A stretch of DNA of 32,253 bases from the NCBI RefSeq assembly GCF_000720115.1, contig NZ_JOIR01000061.1:1-32253 (forward strand), written 5' to 3'. This stretch comes from Streptomyces sp. NRRL F-2580. GTDB taxonomy: Bacteria; Actinomycetota; Actinomycetes; Streptomycetales; Streptomycetaceae. This document shows positions 31,177-32,253 of this stretch, one piece after another (positions within the stretch are counted from its first letter, which is position 1; every line of letters starts with the position of its first letter). Under the pieces are notes generated by a model. The model was not told where the DNA came from. It searched no databases and saw nothing but the letters and a program-made list of their open reading frames with translations. The translations under genes and the position numbers were made by a program.

Positions 31177-32253
31177 GTGATCTCCCGCTACCACCTCAAG
31201 TGCCACGGATGTGGCGAGTCATTCGTCGCCCGGCTGGGTGTGGAACCGACCCGCAGAACGCGCTTCTATCTGCCGTGCCCGCATTGCGGACTGTCGATCC
31301 GAGGCTCGATGTCGGGCACTGAGCTCCAGAACCACCGTGTCGACATCGAGTGCGAGGTACTGAGCGGCTCCGCGCCAGAATCTCCTGGTAAACGCTTCGT
31401 GACTATCAATCCGTTTGTGCCGTCGCGCTACGAAGCCGACTCGTTCACCCCGAACGGGGCCTTCCCAACGCTGACGCTCGTCCAGGCCCTCGGCGACGGC
31501 GCCTTTATAGAGTTCGAGTCCGAACGGCGTGCGGCGCTCGAGGCGGGCCAAGTCATGTGGCCCAAGGTCCACATGCTGTTTCAGTACTACCTCCAGGGCA
31601 ACACCGATATGTTCGCTCGCATCGCACAGCAGCAGCTTGGGCTCAAATGGCAGCCGAGCACGAGCCACGAGCGAACGACTGTCGCTTACCAGGCCATGGG
31701 AACAGCGACGACGGTGATCACGGGGACCACGGGAACCATTAGCGCGAACGTGATCGGCCGATTCTCGCGGAAGCACTCGGAAGCGATCGAGCGACACAGG
31801 GATCACCTCCTGACCTTTCGGCGTCGAGGACAGTCCTCGGCGAGTCTGGAGCGAGATGTCTTCACCGAGTTGAACCGTTTTGTAGAGCATCACGAGTCCT
31901 GGGAGATGGGGCTCCTCGGGAGGTTCTTCGGGCCGGGAGACAAGGGCGCCTTCGATGAACTAGTGCTCTACCGCGACGAGTTCTCGCTGGTAGGGACCTC
32001 TACCAGCACGGATTCGAGCTCGCCTGCAAGTGCCTGTGGCCGCTCGTCGCAGCTCAGAACTCGGTGAAGCGCGGCAACCCTGACGACTTCGGCAACGTCC
32101 ACCCCGACTGCGTACCCGAGAAGCAGCGTCCCAAGAACCTCGCTAAGTTCGACAAACTACTGAGGTTTTCAGGGTGGGGTCGGTGGGTCGATGGCCAGAT
32201 GTGTGGCCGTGAGGCAGCCGTCGACCAAGTGGGGTCGGAGTTGGATTCTGCGT
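31177..32253 (+). pseudogene. Zinc-ribbon protein of unknown function, frameshifted and cut by the window edge
   Basis: A GTG start at 31177 opens MISRYHLKCHGCGESFVARL, a zinc ribbon with CxxC pairs at 9/12 and 34/37. The frame is protein-like to about 31990 (ELVLYRDEFSLV), then becomes Ser/Thr-rich noise and stops at 32067. From about 31991 the -1 frame is clearly coding: RDLYQHGFELACKCLWPLVA, then DDFGNVHPDCVPEKQRPKNL, open to the window end. One missing base near 31990 would join them. I do not recognise the family. Codon use is less G+C-biased than in the neighbours, suggesting horizontal origin. No good ribosome site is seen. Confidence 0.65.

Overview
This is chromosomal DNA from a Streptomyces or a very close relative. 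The base composition is high in G+C with strong third-position bias, GTG starts and leaderless genes are common, and the window holds a complete whiE-type spore-pigment gene set, which is a hallmark of sporulating streptomycetes.

Region 1 (1-9148) looks like a sulfur-acquisition block. On the minus strand lie the start of a substrate-binding lipoprotein of a sulfonate-type ABC importer (<1-249), a 32-residue Cys-containing leader peptide (559-657), an Rrf2-family regulator (795-1253) and an acyl-CoA-dehydrogenase-fold monooxygenase of the SfnB/DszC type (1348-2553). On the plus strand lie a second leader peptide (2787-2870), a winged-helix DNA-binding protein (3103-3669), a decayed acetyltransferase (about 3897-4205) and four consecutive luciferase-like FMN-dependent monooxygenases (4367-9148). 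Three copies of a palindrome, CCTA-N9-TRGG, sit in the three control regions. Two of them have a 55-bp conserved block at exactly the same distance. The Rrf2 protein and the winged-helix protein are the obvious candidate regulators.

Region 2 (9169-11706) has a secreted GH16 beta-glucanase with a CBM6 domain and a LacI-type operator, a small Cys-rich protein, a 15-bp minisatellite, and a small acyl-CoA carboxylase epsilon-like protein closed off by a strong bidirectional hairpin.

Region 3 (11721-18960) is the whiE locus. A divergent FAD hydroxylase (ORFVIII) faces seven co-directional genes: SchA/CurD-like ORFI, cupin ORFII, KS-alpha, KS-beta/CLF, ACP, aromatase/cyclase and a TcmI-type cyclase. 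A textbook hairpin terminator follows. Together they should build and modify the aromatic polyketide spore pigment.

Region 4 (19025-26813) is mixed: an NAD(P)H:FMN reductase, an RpiR regulator followed by an AT-rich promoter with a dyad, a degenerate Fic/Doc-like protein, a secreted trypsin-like protease, several small unknown proteins, a truncated aldo/keto reductase abutting genus-type repeats, an ArsR-type regulator, and a secreted mono-ADP-ribosyltransferase of the Scabin/ScARP/pierisin type.

Region 5 (26841-29852) is a NarL-type two-component system with a SHOCT-domain membrane protein and a divergent secreted protein. A shared inverted repeat (TACT-N8-AGTA) lies in front of both minus-strand units. 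Region 6 (29858-32253) is decayed: the C-terminal part of an NAD-dependent DNA ligase, 0.4 kb of gene-free and visibly less G+C-rich sequence, and a frameshifted zinc-ribbon protein running off the window.
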